Origin: Pseudomonas baetica | GTDB taxonomy: Bacteria; Pseudomonadota; Gammaproteobacteria; Pseudomonadales; Pseudomonadaceae | Reading direction: 5' to 3' | Length of the DNA stretch: 64,000 bases | Assembly: GCF_019733355.1 (NCBI RefSeq) | Contig: NZ_JAIHLQ010000005.1 | Location: 186,001-250,000, forward strand | Shown here: piece after piece, positions 53,774-64,000 of the stretch | Layout of the letters: the number at the start of each line of letters is the position of its first letter | How positions within the stretch are numbered: the stretch's first letter is position 1 | Translations under genes and position numbers: made by a program | The notes under the pieces: generated by a model | Told to the model about the DNA's origin: nothing | What the model saw: the letters and a program-made list of their open reading frames with translations, nothing else | Databases searched by the model: none

Positions 53774-54439
53774 ATGAAAAGCCGCTCCCCCGCTACCGCG
53801 TCAGACCCAAAGGGAGTGCGCTCAAAACCGTCCGCGAAAAAACCATCCAGCTTTTATATGAAGCAGATGCGTGCGGGCCTGGCGGCTGCCGGTTATGTGA
53901 AACACGAAACTTGGGTGCTTCCGGAAAACCGAAGCTTGCTCAAGCAAATGGAGCAACAGCTACGCCAACCGATTCTGGCTGGCTCATTCATGTCGGAGAA
54001 TTACATGAGCGCAGGCAACAACTGGAATATCGACAGCCTCTTCAACGCCCTCAAGGCCCTGGACGAGGTCGCTTCGCAAGAGATCACACTGTCTCTGGTC
54101 CAGAGTTCCGAACCCAGCATCAAGCTGGAAATGAACGAATTCGGCGGTCTGCCGATTCACATCGCACTGGCCGGCGCCCAGATCATCGTCGACACCGTGC
54201 TGGTGGACATCGATTCGATCACCGACGTGCGCGCCTTCAACGACGCCGTGCTGCGTAGCCGCGAAATGTTCCCGCTGTCGTCGATCGGTATCGAGTCGAT
54301 GCCGAACGGGCAGACCGTCTACAACATGTTTGGCGCCCTCAGCGCCGACTCGAGCCTGACCAACGTGGTGACCGAGGTGAAAACCCTCGTCGATAACGTG
54401 CAGCGCGCCAGCGAAGCCTTCGAACACTTCTTCAAGTAA
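53774..54439 (+). CDS. yjfI: YjfI-like DUF2170 protein
   Basis: A 221-residue protein. A basic, low-complexity N-terminus (about 1-35) precedes the conserved YjfI/DUF2170 fold: LAAAGYVKHETWVLPENRSLLKQMEQQLRQ resembles a DNA-binding or RNA-binding helix, then ITLSLVQSSEPSIKLEMNEFGGLPIHIALAGAQIIVDTVL forms a beta-rich core. It is the first gene of a six-gene yjfI-J-K-L-M-C operon as in E. coli. No activity is known. The ribosome binding site is weak. Confidence 0.85.
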   Translation: MKSRSPATASDPKGVRSKPSAKKPSSFYMKQMRAGLAAAGYVKHETWVLPENRSLLKQMEQQLRQPILAGSFMSENYMSAGNNWNIDSLFNALKALDEVASQEITLSLVQSSEPSIKLEMNEFGGLPIHIALAGAQIIVDTVLVDIDSITDVRAFNDAVLRSREMFPLSSIGIESMPNGQTVYNMFGALSADSSLTNVVTEVKTLVDNVQRASEAFEHFFK

Positions 54440-54456
54440 TCAACAGGGAATATCCA

Positions 54457-55155
54457 ATGACTCAGTCCATCTGGAGCAAGTTGTTCACCGCACTGCGCGG
54501 CGGCGCCAATGAAGTCGGCGAAGCGATCGTCGACCAACAGGCCCTGCGCATCCTCGACCAGGAAATCCGTGACGCCGACACCGCGCTGTCGAACGCCCGT
54601 CGCGAATTGATCACCATCATGGCCAAGCACAAGCTGGCCGCCGACCGCGTGAGCGAGTACGAGGCCAAGATCAAGGATCTGGAAGCCAAGGCTGTCTCGG
54701 CCCTGAACGCCGGCCGTGAAGACCTGGCGATGGAAGTGGCCGAAGCGATTTCGACCCTGACCAACGACCTGACCGCCGAAAAAGCCCAAAGCGACGAGTT
54801 CGGCAACTATGCCGACAACATGCGCAAGGACATCAACAAGGCCGAAGCCCGGATCAAGAGCCTGCGCCAACAAGTGGACATGGCCAAGGCCCGTGACAGC
54901 GTGCAGAAAGCTCAGGTCAGCGCGTCCATCGCCAGCGGCGGCGCCAACGGCAAACTGGAAACCGCGGTCGGCACCCTGAACCGCCTGCAAGCCAAGCAGC
55001 AGCAACGCGCTGCCGAACTGAATGCGGCCGATGAACTGTCGGACGCTTCAACCGGCAACGACCTGGATCGTAAACTGCGCGACGCCGGCATCACGCCGAA
55101 CGAAGGCAGCGCGAATGCGATTCTTGAGCGCCTGAAGCAAAAATCGACTCAGTAA
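54457..55155 (+). CDS. yjfJ: PspA/IM30-family protein (YjfJ-like)
   Basis: A 232-residue, almost wholly helical protein of the PspA/IM30 (Vipp1) group, which assembles ESCRT-III-like coats that stabilise damaged membranes. Visible marks are MTQSIWSKLFTALRGGANEVGEAIVD, then long heptad-rich helices (LRQQVDMAKARDSVQKAQ), and C-terminal LRDAGITPNEGSANAILERLK. It lies 17 bases after yjfI. It is separate from the classical pspA-pspBC system; no pspF is adjacent. Confidence 0.9.
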   Translation: MTQSIWSKLFTALRGGANEVGEAIVDQQALRILDQEIRDADTALSNARRELITIMAKHKLAADRVSEYEAKIKDLEAKAVSALNAGREDLAMEVAEAISTLTNDLTAEKAQSDEFGNYADNMRKDINKAEARIKSLRQQVDMAKARDSVQKAQVSASIASGGANGKLETAVGTLNRLQAKQQQRAAELNAADELSDASTGNDLDRKLRDAGITPNEGSANAILERLKQKSTQ

Positions 55156-55170
55156 GCACCGACGCAAAAA

Positions 55171-55262
55171 CCTGTGGGAGCGAGCCTGCTCGCGAAAGCG
55201 GAATATCAGACGGCATTAATGTTGACTGGCACGCCCTCTTCGCGAGCAGGCTCGCTCCCACG
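55171..55262. repeat. REP-type inverted pair inside the yjf operon
   Basis: TGTGGGAGCGAGCCTGCTCGCGAAAGCG (left) and CTTCGCGAGCAGGCTCGCTCCCACG (right) are nearly perfect inverse copies with about 40 bases between. They carry the AGCCTGC variant in both arms, so the pair has evolved together. It lies in the 208-base gap between yjfJ and yjfK. Confidence 0.9.
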
Positions 55263-55363
55263 TGGTTTACAGCTTGAAATCATACTTCTCGTTCACGCTC
55301 GGCCCGGTACACTAGCGGCGCTTTTTACGACGAACACCTCCACCCGCTTCAAGGAACGTACCC

Positions 55364-56014
55364 ATGGGATGGTTTAAAGATTTGCTGGGCACCAGCAACT
55401 GGCAGACCGCTGCGCCAACATCCACCGTTGCCAGTGGCCCACTCGGGATGGCCTCAGGCAAGGGCGTCAGATTCGATTCGACCTTGGCCCTGCTGCTCGA
55501 CGGTTCGACTTCGGTACGAGTCCCCTTCGATCAGGCGATCTGGAGCGCAGGCTGGGTCGACCTCGGCCAGTCCAACAAACTGCACCGCTATTACATGAAC
55601 GACGAGGATTTCTGGGTACAGATCCACGTCACCGGAGACGACCAGGTCGAATCGGTCACACTGTTCAACTACCTCAGTTACGTGACCGTCAACAGTGACG
55701 CCGAACTGCAGCGACTGGCCGGCCCCAACAGCCTGATCGGTTTGCCGACCTACACCCACGAAGGTGTCGAATACACCCGCGAGTGGGGCACCGAACAAGG
55801 CCAGACCGAACTGGTGCCGCTGACCGAACACGTGGTCAACCCGGACGAGAGCTACACCATCGAACACCACGCCATGCTTTACGCCCGCGAGACCGGCCTG
55901 ACCGATCGTCGCGAGCTGTTGTTGTTCTCCGTCGAACAGGACGAAGAAGGCACCGTCAGCCTGAGCACCTCGCTCGGCATTTCGCTGTACACGACTGACC
56001 TGAGCACCATTTAA
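55364..56014 (+). CDS. yjfK: YjfK-like DUF2491 protein
   Basis: A 216-residue cytoplasmic protein starting MGWFKDLLGTSNWQ, with a DUF2491 beta-rich core (LALLLDGSTSVRVPFDQAIWSAGWVDLGQSNKLHRYYMNDEDFWVQI). The acidic FWVQIHVTGDDQVESVTLFNY and YTREWGT segments are characteristic. An AAGGA ribosome binding site lies about 8 bases before the ATG. No catalytic motif was seen. It is separated from yjfJ by the REP pair and may be transcribed less than, or independently of, the first two genes. Confidence 0.85.
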   Translation: MGWFKDLLGTSNWQTAAPTSTVASGPLGMASGKGVRFDSTLALLLDGSTSVRVPFDQAIWSAGWVDLGQSNKLHRYYMNDEDFWVQIHVTGDDQVESVTLFNYLSYVTVNSDAELQRLAGPNSLIGLPTYTHEGVEYTREWGTEQGQTELVPLTEHVVNPDESYTIEHHAMLYARETGLTDRRELLLFSVEQDEEGTVSLSTSLGISLYTTDLSTI

Positions 56015-56029
56015 ATAAGGAAGTTTCTC

Positions 56030-56455
56030 ATGCTGGAAGTGCTGGCCGTCTCGCTGAACAAAACCGCTCTGACCGGTTTCATCGTTTACCTGATCGGCGC
56101 CGTGTTGCTGTTCATGCTGTTTCAATTCGTCTACACGCGCATCACCCCGCACAAAGAATTCGAGCTGATCCGCTCCGGCAACACGGCCGCTGCCATTGCG
56201 CTGTCCGGTGCAATCATCGGTTTCGCCATTCCTGCCAGCAACGTGATCGCCTATTCGGTCAACGTCCTCGACTTCGTGCTCTGGGCCGTGATTGCCGCAG
56301 TAGTGCAACTGCTGGCGTTTCTCGCCACTGGCCTGGTGCTCAAAGGCACTTCCCAGCGCATCGCCAACGGTGAAATCGCCTCCGGCATCTACGTCGCAGC
56401 GGTAGCGATCAGCGTTGGCATGCTCAACGCTGCGTGCATGACACCGTCCAACTGA
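56030..56455 (+). CDS. yjfL: YjfL-like DUF350 inner-membrane protein
   Basis: A 141-residue membrane protein of the DUF350 family with four helices in two repeated pairs (TGFIVYLIGAVLLFMLFQFVY near 13-33; AAAIALSGAIIGFAIPASNVIA near 54-75; FVLWAVIAAVVQLLAFLATGLV near 82-103; GIYVAAVAISVGMLNAACM near 120-138). DUF350 proteins often accompany PspA-type and ATP-grasp genes in membrane-stress clusters. It lies 15 bases after yjfK. Confidence 0.88.
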   Translation: MLEVLAVSLNKTALTGFIVYLIGAVLLFMLFQFVYTRITPHKEFELIRSGNTAAAIALSGAIIGFAIPASNVIAYSVNVLDFVLWAVIAAVVQLLAFLATGLVLKGTSQRIANGEIASGIYVAAVAISVGMLNAACMTPSN

Positions 56456-56472
56456 TCGGCAGGAAGCCTTAG

Positions 56473-57162
56473 ATGAAACGAAGCAAATACGTTCAGTTGT
56501 CCCTCGCAGCGTCGGTGGCCATGGTCATTTCCGGCGAAGCGGCAGCGGTGGATCAGCCACGCAATTTCCAGAGTGTTGAGCAATGCGTCGATGCCGAGGT
56601 GGCAGCCGACGTCTGCTCCAACGCCTACGTCGCGGCGCTCACCGAACACCGGCGCATCGCGCCGGCGTACGACGACAAAGCCAAGTGCGACGCGGACTTT
56701 GCCGCCGACTGGTGTCAGAAAAACTCCGACGGCCGCTTCGTGCCAAAACTCGGCGGTTTCAAAGTACCGCAGAACGGTGAAACCCCACAAAATCTCGACG
56801 CCATCGCCGATACGCAGATGCCGGCCGGTGATACGACGGCTGCCCAGAATGTGCAAAACACTTCCCACACCTCGGGTGGCGGTGGCAACGGTTGGCTGAG
56901 CGGATGGCTGATCGGCAACGCGATGAGCAACAATTCGAATCGCACGGTCTATCGCGACCGCGATACGCGCCAGCCCTACAACACCTCGACGCAGTCCAAA
57001 AGAATCGAGTCAGCACCTCGTAGCCAACCGAACTACGAGAGCAGCAAAAGCAAACCGGTGAACGTCGCCTCCTCCACTTCCCGTGGCGGTTTTGGCAGCC
57101 AGTCCAGCGCCCGCAGCGGTTGGGGTGGTTGGGGCAGCAGTTCCGGCCGCTCGAGTAGCTGA
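56473..57162 (+). CDS. yjfM: YjfM-like DUF1190 secreted protein
   Basis: A 229-residue protein with a signal peptide (MKRSKYVQLSLAASVAMVISGEAAA-V). The DUF1190 core carries conserved cysteines: FQSVEQCVDAEVAADVCSNAYVAAL and KAKCDADFAADWCQ, suggesting two disulfides. The second half is low-complexity, rich in Ser, Asn and Gly with repeated RG/WGG patterns (SGWGGWGSS). There is no lipobox. It lies 17 bases after yjfL and 2 bases before yjfC. Function is unknown. Confidence 0.85.
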   Translation: MKRSKYVQLSLAASVAMVISGEAAAVDQPRNFQSVEQCVDAEVAADVCSNAYVAALTEHRRIAPAYDDKAKCDADFAADWCQKNSDGRFVPKLGGFKVPQNGETPQNLDAIADTQMPAGDTTAAQNVQNTSHTSGGGGNGWLSGWLIGNAMSNNSNRTVYRDRDTRQPYNTSTQSKRIESAPRSQPNYESSKSKPVNVASSTSRGGFGSQSSARSGWGGWGSSSGRSSS

Positions 57163-57164
57163 CG

Positions 57165-58322
57165 ATGAAAAAGGTCCACTGCGCCGAGCGCCCCGACTGG
57201 AAACAAACGGCCGAGAGCCTCGGCTTTATGTTCCACACCATCGACGACGAGCCTTACTGGGACGAAAGCGCGTATTACCAGTTCACGCTCGCGCAGATCG
57301 AAAACGATCTCGAGGACCCGACCACCGAACTGCACGAGATGTGCATGGACCTGGTCGACCGCGTGGTACACAGCGAAGAACTGCTAAATCGCCTGAGCAT
57401 CCCGGCTTCGTACTACGACATGATCCGAACGTCCTGGCTGGAAGGTCATCCGCATCTGTACGGGCGCATGGACTTTTCCTACAGCGGCAACGGCCCGGCG
57501 AAACTGCTGGAACTCAACTACGACACGCCAACCAGCCTTTACGAGGCGGCGGCGTTCCAGTGGGGTTGGCTGGAGCAATGCATTGAGCGCGGCACGCTGC
57601 CCAGCCATGCCGACCAGTTCAACAGCATCGACACCAAGCTGCATCAAGCCTTTGCCGAGTTGCAGCTCAAGCGACCTTTCTACTTTGCCTCAATGAAAGA
57701 CTCGGTCGAGGATAAAGGCACCACGGATTACCTGCGACTGATCGCGGAAAAGGTCGGCATCGAATCGCGGCACATCGACATCGAAGACATTGGCCTGACT
57801 GCCGAGGGCCGCTTTGTCGACCTGCAAGATCGCTGGATCCCGCACCTGTTCAAGCTGCACGCCTGGGAATTCATCTTCCATGAACCGTTCGGCGCGGCGA
57901 TTGCCGAGTGCGATACGCAGTTTTTCGAGCCAGCGTGGAAAGCGATCCTGTCGAACAAAGGCGCACTGCCGCTGTTGTGGGAGTTGCACAAAGGCCATCC
58001 GAATCTGCTCGCGGCGCACCTCGACCCGAATCCGGCCAGCGCCGTGCCCAAAGGCTGGGTGCGCAAACCGTACTTCTCCCGGGAAGGTGCCAACATCGAA
58101 CTGCAAACGGCGCAAGGTCTGATCGTCAAAGAAGATGGGCCCTACACCGATGCGCCATTTATCCTTCAGGAGTTCGCACCACTGCCGAAGTTCGATAACA
58201 GCTACACGCTGATCGGCTCCTGGGTGATTGGCGATCAGGCGGCGGGGATTGGCGTGCGTGAGGACAACAGTCTGATCACCAAGGATTCAAGCCGGTTTCT
58301 GCCGCATTTGATTCTTGACTGA
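57165..58322 (+). CDS. yjfC: Glutathionylspermidine synthase-like ATP-grasp enzyme (YjfC)
   Basis: A 385-residue protein of the glutathionylspermidine synthase C-terminal domain family, an ATP-grasp ligase fold. Visible marks are YWDESAYYQFTLAQIENDLE, LLELNYDTPTSLYEAAAFQW, RKPYFSREGANIEL (ATP-binding Lys region), FILQEFAPLPKFDNSYTLIGSWVIGDQAAGIGVRED. The N-terminal amidase domain of E. coli Gss is absent, as in YjfC and YgiC. The likely reaction is ATP-dependent amide bond formation; the substrate, possibly a peptide and polyamine, is unproven. It closes the operon. Confidence 0.9.
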   Translation: MKKVHCAERPDWKQTAESLGFMFHTIDDEPYWDESAYYQFTLAQIENDLEDPTTELHEMCMDLVDRVVHSEELLNRLSIPASYYDMIRTSWLEGHPHLYGRMDFSYSGNGPAKLLELNYDTPTSLYEAAAFQWGWLEQCIERGTLPSHADQFNSIDTKLHQAFAELQLKRPFYFASMKDSVEDKGTTDYLRLIAEKVGIESRHIDIEDIGLTAEGRFVDLQDRWIPHLFKLHAWEFIFHEPFGAAIAECDTQFFEPAWKAILSNKGALPLLWELHKGHPNLLAAHLDPNPASAVPKGWVRKPYFSREGANIELQTAQGLIVKEDGPYTDAPFILQEFAPLPKFDNSYTLIGSWVIGDQAAGIGVREDNSLITKDSSRFLPHLILD

Positions 58323-58337
58323 CAAACCGCCGCGCAC

Positions 58338-58374
58338 AAAAAAGGCCCGTCGCGTTGAACGACGGGCCTTTTTA
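58338..58374. terminator. Bidirectional terminator between yjfC and ssb
   Basis: AAAAAAGGCCCGTCG, a 7-base loop and CGACGGGCCTTTTTAT form a strong hairpin with A and T runs on each side, suited to the convergent yjfC and ssb transcripts. Confidence 0.9.
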
Positions 58375-58392
58375 TTCGTATGCAGCCAAGAA

Positions 58393-58917
58393 TCAGAAAG
58401 GAATATCGTCATCGAAGCTGTCGAAATCCGGAGCCGGTTGCGGTGCGGCCTGCTGTGGAGCCGGGGCCGAACGCTGCTGTGGAGCCGACTGCTGCGGGCG
58501 CGGTGCCTGCTGGCGTGGAGCTGGAGCGGACTGCTGATAGTTGTTGCCGCCGCCTTGTTGGTCGCCCTGTTGTGGACGGCCGCCGAGCAGTTGCATGGTG
58601 CCTTGCATGTCGACCACGATTTCGGTGGTGTAACGCTTGATACCGTCTTTTTCCCACTCGCGGGTCTGCAGCTTGCCTTCGATGTAGACCTGCGAACCTT
58701 TGCGCAGGTACTCACCGGCGATCTCGGCCACCTTGCCGAACATCGAAACACGGTGCCACTCGGTCTTCTCGACCTTCTGACCGGTTTGCTTGTCGGTCCA
58801 CTGTTCGCTGGTTGCCAGACTCAGGTTGGTCACGGCGTTACCGTTAGGCAGGTAGCGAACTTCGGGATCCTGGCCGCAAGTGCCGACCAATATGACTTTG
58901 TTAACCCCACGGGCCAT
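58393..58917 (-). CDS. ssb: Single-stranded DNA-binding protein
   Basis: A 174-residue SSB that coats single-stranded DNA in replication and repair. The OB fold spans about 1-112 ([45 protein letters not shown]). A Gln/Pro/Ala-rich linker follows (about 118-162), then the acidic C-terminal tip DDDIPF that binds partner proteins. AGGAG precedes the ATG. It lies 9 bases after the upstream transporter and is divergent with uvrA across that gene. Confidence 0.97.
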   Translation of the reverse strand: MARGVNKVILVGTCGQDPEVRYLPNGNAVTNLSLATSEQWTDKQTGQKVEKTEWHRVSMFGKVAEIAGEYLRKGSQVYIEGKLQTREWEKDGIKRYTTEIVVDMQGTMQLLGGRPQQGDQQGGGNNYQQSAPAPRQQAPRPQQSAPQQRSAPAPQQAAPQPAPDFDSFDDDIPF

Positions 58918-58926
58918 AACGTTCTC

Positions 58927-60324
58927 CTAGGCTTCGCAAGCAGCCCCGGCCGGGTTGTTCACCAGGCGTTCGAGGGTGTCGCGATCCACTAATTCTTTGT
59001 CCAGTTTGATGTAAACAGCCGCTTCGTCAGCGACTATCACTGCATCTGTTACCCCTACGAGGGCCTTGAGGCGCTCGACCAGACCCGCTTCGCGGATCGC
59101 CTCGGGCGACAACGGCAAGCGCAGGCTCGTCACGTAGGGAGGTTCGCGCATGGTAACAGCAAAGGCCAGCCAGATGGCAGCCAGCCCCGCACATCCGAGG
59201 AACACAACCGACAGACCGCCATGCTGAAACAGCCAGCCGCCGAGTATCCCGCCGAGTGCCGAACCCAGGAATTGACTGGTGGAATACACGCCCATGGCCG
59301 TGCCCTTGCCACCTGCCGGTGAAACCTTGCTGATCAGCGACGGCAGAGAAGCCTCCAGCAGATTGAACGCGGTGAAGAACACCACCGTGCCGATCACCAG
59401 AGCCCGCAGGCTGTCACCGAACTTCCAGAAGAATAGCTCAGTCAGCATCAGCGTCATGACGGCGCCGAGCAAGATTCGTTTCATTTTGCGTTTCTTCTCG
59501 CCGTAGATGATGAACGGGATCATGGCGAAGAAAGAAATCAGCAGCGCGGTCAGGTAAACCCACCAATGCTGCTCCTTGGGCAACCCGGCTTTTTCCACCA
59601 GGGCCAGGGGCAGCGCGACGAAGCTCGACATGAGCATCGCGTGCAATACAAAGATGCCAAGATCGAGACGCAGCAGATCGGGATGCTTGAGCGTCGGCAT
59701 CAACGCCTGACGCGCCACGCCAGACTCGCGATGCTGCATCGGCCCGGTTGAGCGCGGCACCATGAACATGATGATCAGGATCCCGATCAGTGCCATGCCG
59801 CCTGTAGCGAGGAACAGTCCGGACAAACCGAAAACCCGGGTCAGCAACGGCCCGACCACCATCGCCACAGCAAAGGACAAGCCGATGGTCATGCCGATCA
59901 TCGCCATCGCTTTGGTGCGGTGCTGTTCACGGGTCAGGTCGGAGAGCAAGGCCATGACCGCGGCGGAAATCGCCCCGGCGCCCTGCAGGATCCGCCCGGC
60001 AATCACGCCCCAGATCGAATCGGCCTGGGACGCCAGCACACTGCCGAGGGCGAAGACGATCAGCCCCAGGTAAATGACCGGCCTGCGGCCAATGCGGTCG
60101 GAAATGATCCCGAACGGAATCTGAAAAATCGCCTGGGTCAGGCCGTAAGCGCCGATAGCCAGCCCGATCAGGGCCGGGGTCGCGCCTGCCAGATCCATGC
60201 CATAGGTCGCCAGTACTGGCAACACCATGAACATGCCAAGCATACGGAAGGCGAACACCAGGGCCAGACCGCTCGCCGCGCGGGTCTCGCTGCCACTCAT
60301 GCGTTCGCTGTGGAGATCGTGCAT
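58927..60324 (-). CDS. MFS transporter with C-terminal ferredoxin-like domain (YajR-like)
   Basis: A 465-residue protein with 12 predicted membrane helices (residues about 15-395), the MFS motif A in GIISDRIGRRPVIYLG, and a soluble C-terminal domain of about 65 residues (LSPEAIREAGLVERLKALVGVTDAVIVADEAAVYIKLD, read as beta-alpha-beta-beta pattern). That domain layout is the YAM domain of E. coli YajR. The substrate is unknown, probably a proton-linked drug or metabolite exporter. GAGG lies 9 bases before the chosen ATG at 60324; another ATG lies at 60300. It is cotranscribed with ssb. Confidence 0.88.
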   Translation of the reverse strand: MHDLHSERMSGSETRAASGLALVFAFRMLGMFMVLPVLATYGMDLAGATPALIGLAIGAYGLTQAIFQIPFGIISDRIGRRPVIYLGLIVFALGSVLASQADSIWGVIAGRILQGAGAISAAVMALLSDLTREQHRTKAMAMIGMTIGLSFAVAMVVGPLLTRVFGLSGLFLATGGMALIGILIIMFMVPRSTGPMQHRESGVARQALMPTLKHPDLLRLDLGIFVLHAMLMSSFVALPLALVEKAGLPKEQHWWVYLTALLISFFAMIPFIIYGEKKRKMKRILLGAVMTLMLTELFFWKFGDSLRALVIGTVVFFTAFNLLEASLPSLISKVSPAGGKGTAMGVYSTSQFLGSALGGILGGWLFQHGGLSVVFLGCAGLAAIWLAFAVTMREPPYVTSLRLPLSPEAIREAGLVERLKALVGVTDAVIVADEAAVYIKLDKELVDRDTLERLVNNPAGAACEA

Positions 60325-60515
60325 GGAAAAACCTCGTGTGAACCGGCGGCGATTCTACCAGTCCCATCGGAAGACGGGGTATATCGCGACGCTATGACAC
60401 GCATAGATGAAACTCTCTTCATCTATGGCAAAAAACGCTGCGCTTGATAGTGTGCATCCATCCAGTATTTGCCCGTATACTCCTACGTTTTCGACGCCCG
60501 CCGAGCGAGGCCACT

Positions 60516-63350
<2,835 letters not shown>

Positions 63351-63362
63351 ACGCCTAGTATG

Positions 63363-63402
63363 AAAAAGCCCCTGTCACTTCGTCAGTGACAGGGGCTTTT
63401 TT
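63363..63402. terminator. Bidirectional terminator between uvrA and ftnA
   Basis: A 16-bp stem (AAAAAGCCCCTGTCAC / GTGACAGGGGCTTTTT) with a 7-base loop and T runs in both directions lies between the convergent uvrA and ftnA genes. Confidence 0.93.
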
Positions 63403-63412
63403 GTATTACATG

Positions 63413-63877
63413 TCAGGTGTGAGATTGCAGGTAGTTCTCGAGACCGATCAGCTTGATCAGGCCCAACTGCTTTTCCAGCCAGTAGGTATGATCTTCTTCG
63501 GTATCGTGGAGCTGAACGCGCAAGATCTCGCGGCTGACGTAGTCGTTGTGCTGTTCGCAGAGTTCGATGCCCTTGCACAATGCCGCACGGACTTTGTACT
63601 CAAGGCGCAGATCGGCTTCGAGCATCTCCGGGACGGTGGTGCCGACATCCAGATCATCCGGACGCATGCGTGGTGTACCTTCAAGCATCAGAATCCGGCG
63701 CATCAAGGCGTCAGCATGGCCAGCTTCTTCTTCCATCTCGTGGTTGATTCGTTCGTAGAGCTTGGTGAATCCCCAGTCCTCATACATCCGCGAATGGACA
63801 AAATATTGGTCACGCGCGGCCAGTTCGCCGGTCAGCAACGTGTTGAGGTAATCGATAACGTCTGGGTGGCCTTGCAT
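63413..63877 (-). CDS. ftnA: Non-haem bacterial ferritin FtnA (bacterioferritin family)
   Basis: A 154-residue iron-storage subunit. The ATG at 63877 ([20 protein letters not shown]) gives standard length; the frame extends 24 codons upstream. The diiron ferroxidase ligands are Glu18, Glu51, His54, Glu94, Glu127 and His130. Residue 52, the axial haem-ligand Met in haem-binding bacterioferritins (EEMKHAD), is Ala here (EEAGHAD), so haem is not expected. This matches P. aeruginosa FtnA, formerly called BfrA, next to uvrA and upstream of katA. Purine-rich GGGAG lies before the start. Confidence 0.95.
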   Translation of the reverse strand: MQGHPDVIDYLNTLLTGELAARDQYFVHSRMYEDWGFTKLYERINHEMEEEAGHADALMRRILMLEGTPRMRPDDLDVGTTVPEMLEADLRLEYKVRAALCKGIELCEQHNDYVSREILRVQLHDTEEDHTYWLEKQLGLIKLIGLENYLQSHT

Positions 63878-64000
63878 CGCCCTACATCTCCCTGCTTGAA
63901 AGGCTGTAGTTTGAACCAACCTGACTGTCAGGTCACCCTCCACGCGCAATAAAAGCGAAGATAATCTGAGAAAAGCAGTCTAAATAACGCAAAAACCGCC
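63878..64000. other. Upstream region of ftnA, to the right edge
   Basis: These 123 bases should contain the ftnA promoter. The AT-rich ATAAAAGCGAAGATAATC stretch is a possible promoter element. No Fur box or gene start was recognised. A catalase gene is expected beyond the edge by comparison with P. aeruginosa, but it is not seen. Confidence 0.4.

Noticed and set aside
28555..55262. CRISPR array
   Set aside because: The repeated sequences are dispersed inverted REP pairs with no regular spacers and no cas genes nearby.
60325..60515. LexA (SOS) box in the uvrA/yajR divergent region
   Set aside because: No CTG-N10-CAG sequence with the expected AT-rich centre was found; CCAGTATTTGCCCGTATAC is suggestive but does not match the consensus.
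60444..60515. Upstream ATG start for uvrA at 60444
   Set aside because: It would add 24 residues not seen in UvrA proteins; the TTG at 60516 has a better ribosome binding site and gives the standard N-terminus.

Overview
The window is a stretch of a Pseudomonas chromosome, most likely of the P. fluorescens group. The DNA is GC-rich. The gene order xseB-ispA-dxs ... nrdR-ribD-ribE-ribBA-ribH-nusB-thiL-pgpA ... zinc operon-oprG, and separately ssb-yajR-uvrA-ftnA, matches blocks remembered from P. aeruginosa PAO1 (about PA4042-PA4069 and PA4232-PA4235). The short inverted repeats built on GTGGGAGCGGGCTTGCTCGCG are typical of fluorescent pseudomonads. Species was not determined.

Bases 1 to about 10100 are one end of a prophage or phage-like island. 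Every gene lies on the minus strand: a P4-type integrase, a coiled-coil protein of unknown role, an AlpA-type regulator behind a double palindromic operator, small early genes, a replication module (DUF1376 protein, DnaC-like loader, DnaB-like helicase) and an XRE regulator. A further phage gene runs off the left edge. The DUF1376 gene contains 11-bp phased repeats that cut across the codon frame and look like an origin. Bases 10248-13657, beside the integrase, form a defence cluster: an Mrr-type endonuclease, then a three-gene cassette of a DarT-like protein, a second DarT (DNA ADP-ribosyltransferase) and the DarG macrodomain antitoxin. Two DarT-fold genes in front of one DarG is the most unusual arrangement in the window.

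Bases 13702-23887 are a minus-strand operon equivalent to E. coli yfaA-yfaT-yfaS-yfaQ-yfaP, with a second yfaP-like gene at the promoter end. It encodes a thioester-less bacterial alpha-2-macroglobulin and predicted secreted cell-wall or protease-like proteins. A divergent Fic-family gene follows, with four copies of a TGAGCCGAATA half-site upstream.

Bases 25427-48369 are core metabolism. The plus strand carries isoprenoid genes (xseB, ispA, dxs) and a BtuB-like receptor. The minus strand carries btuF, a membrane protein, ribA, a periplasmic binding protein and the riboflavin/nusB/thiL/pgpA/nrdR block. The plus strand resumes with a lipoprotein, a methyltransferase, a CnoX-like thioredoxin, a zinc-starvation operon behind a Zur-like palindrome, and oprG. 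Two nucleotide-sugar enzymes lie on the minus strand.

Bases 48776-58322 hold a DUF72 remnant fused by overlap to the ybhP-clsB-ybhN envelope lipid operon, a GlxA-type regulator divergent from an isochorismatase-fold hydrolase, and a full yjfI-J-K-L-M-C operon (a PspA/IM30 membrane-stress type system with an ATP-grasp enzyme). The right end has ssb and a YajR-like transporter (minus), uvrA (plus, TTG start) and the non-haem ferritin ftnA (minus). Seven REP-type elements sit in intergenic gaps. No tRNA, rRNA, CRISPR array or insertion sequence was seen.
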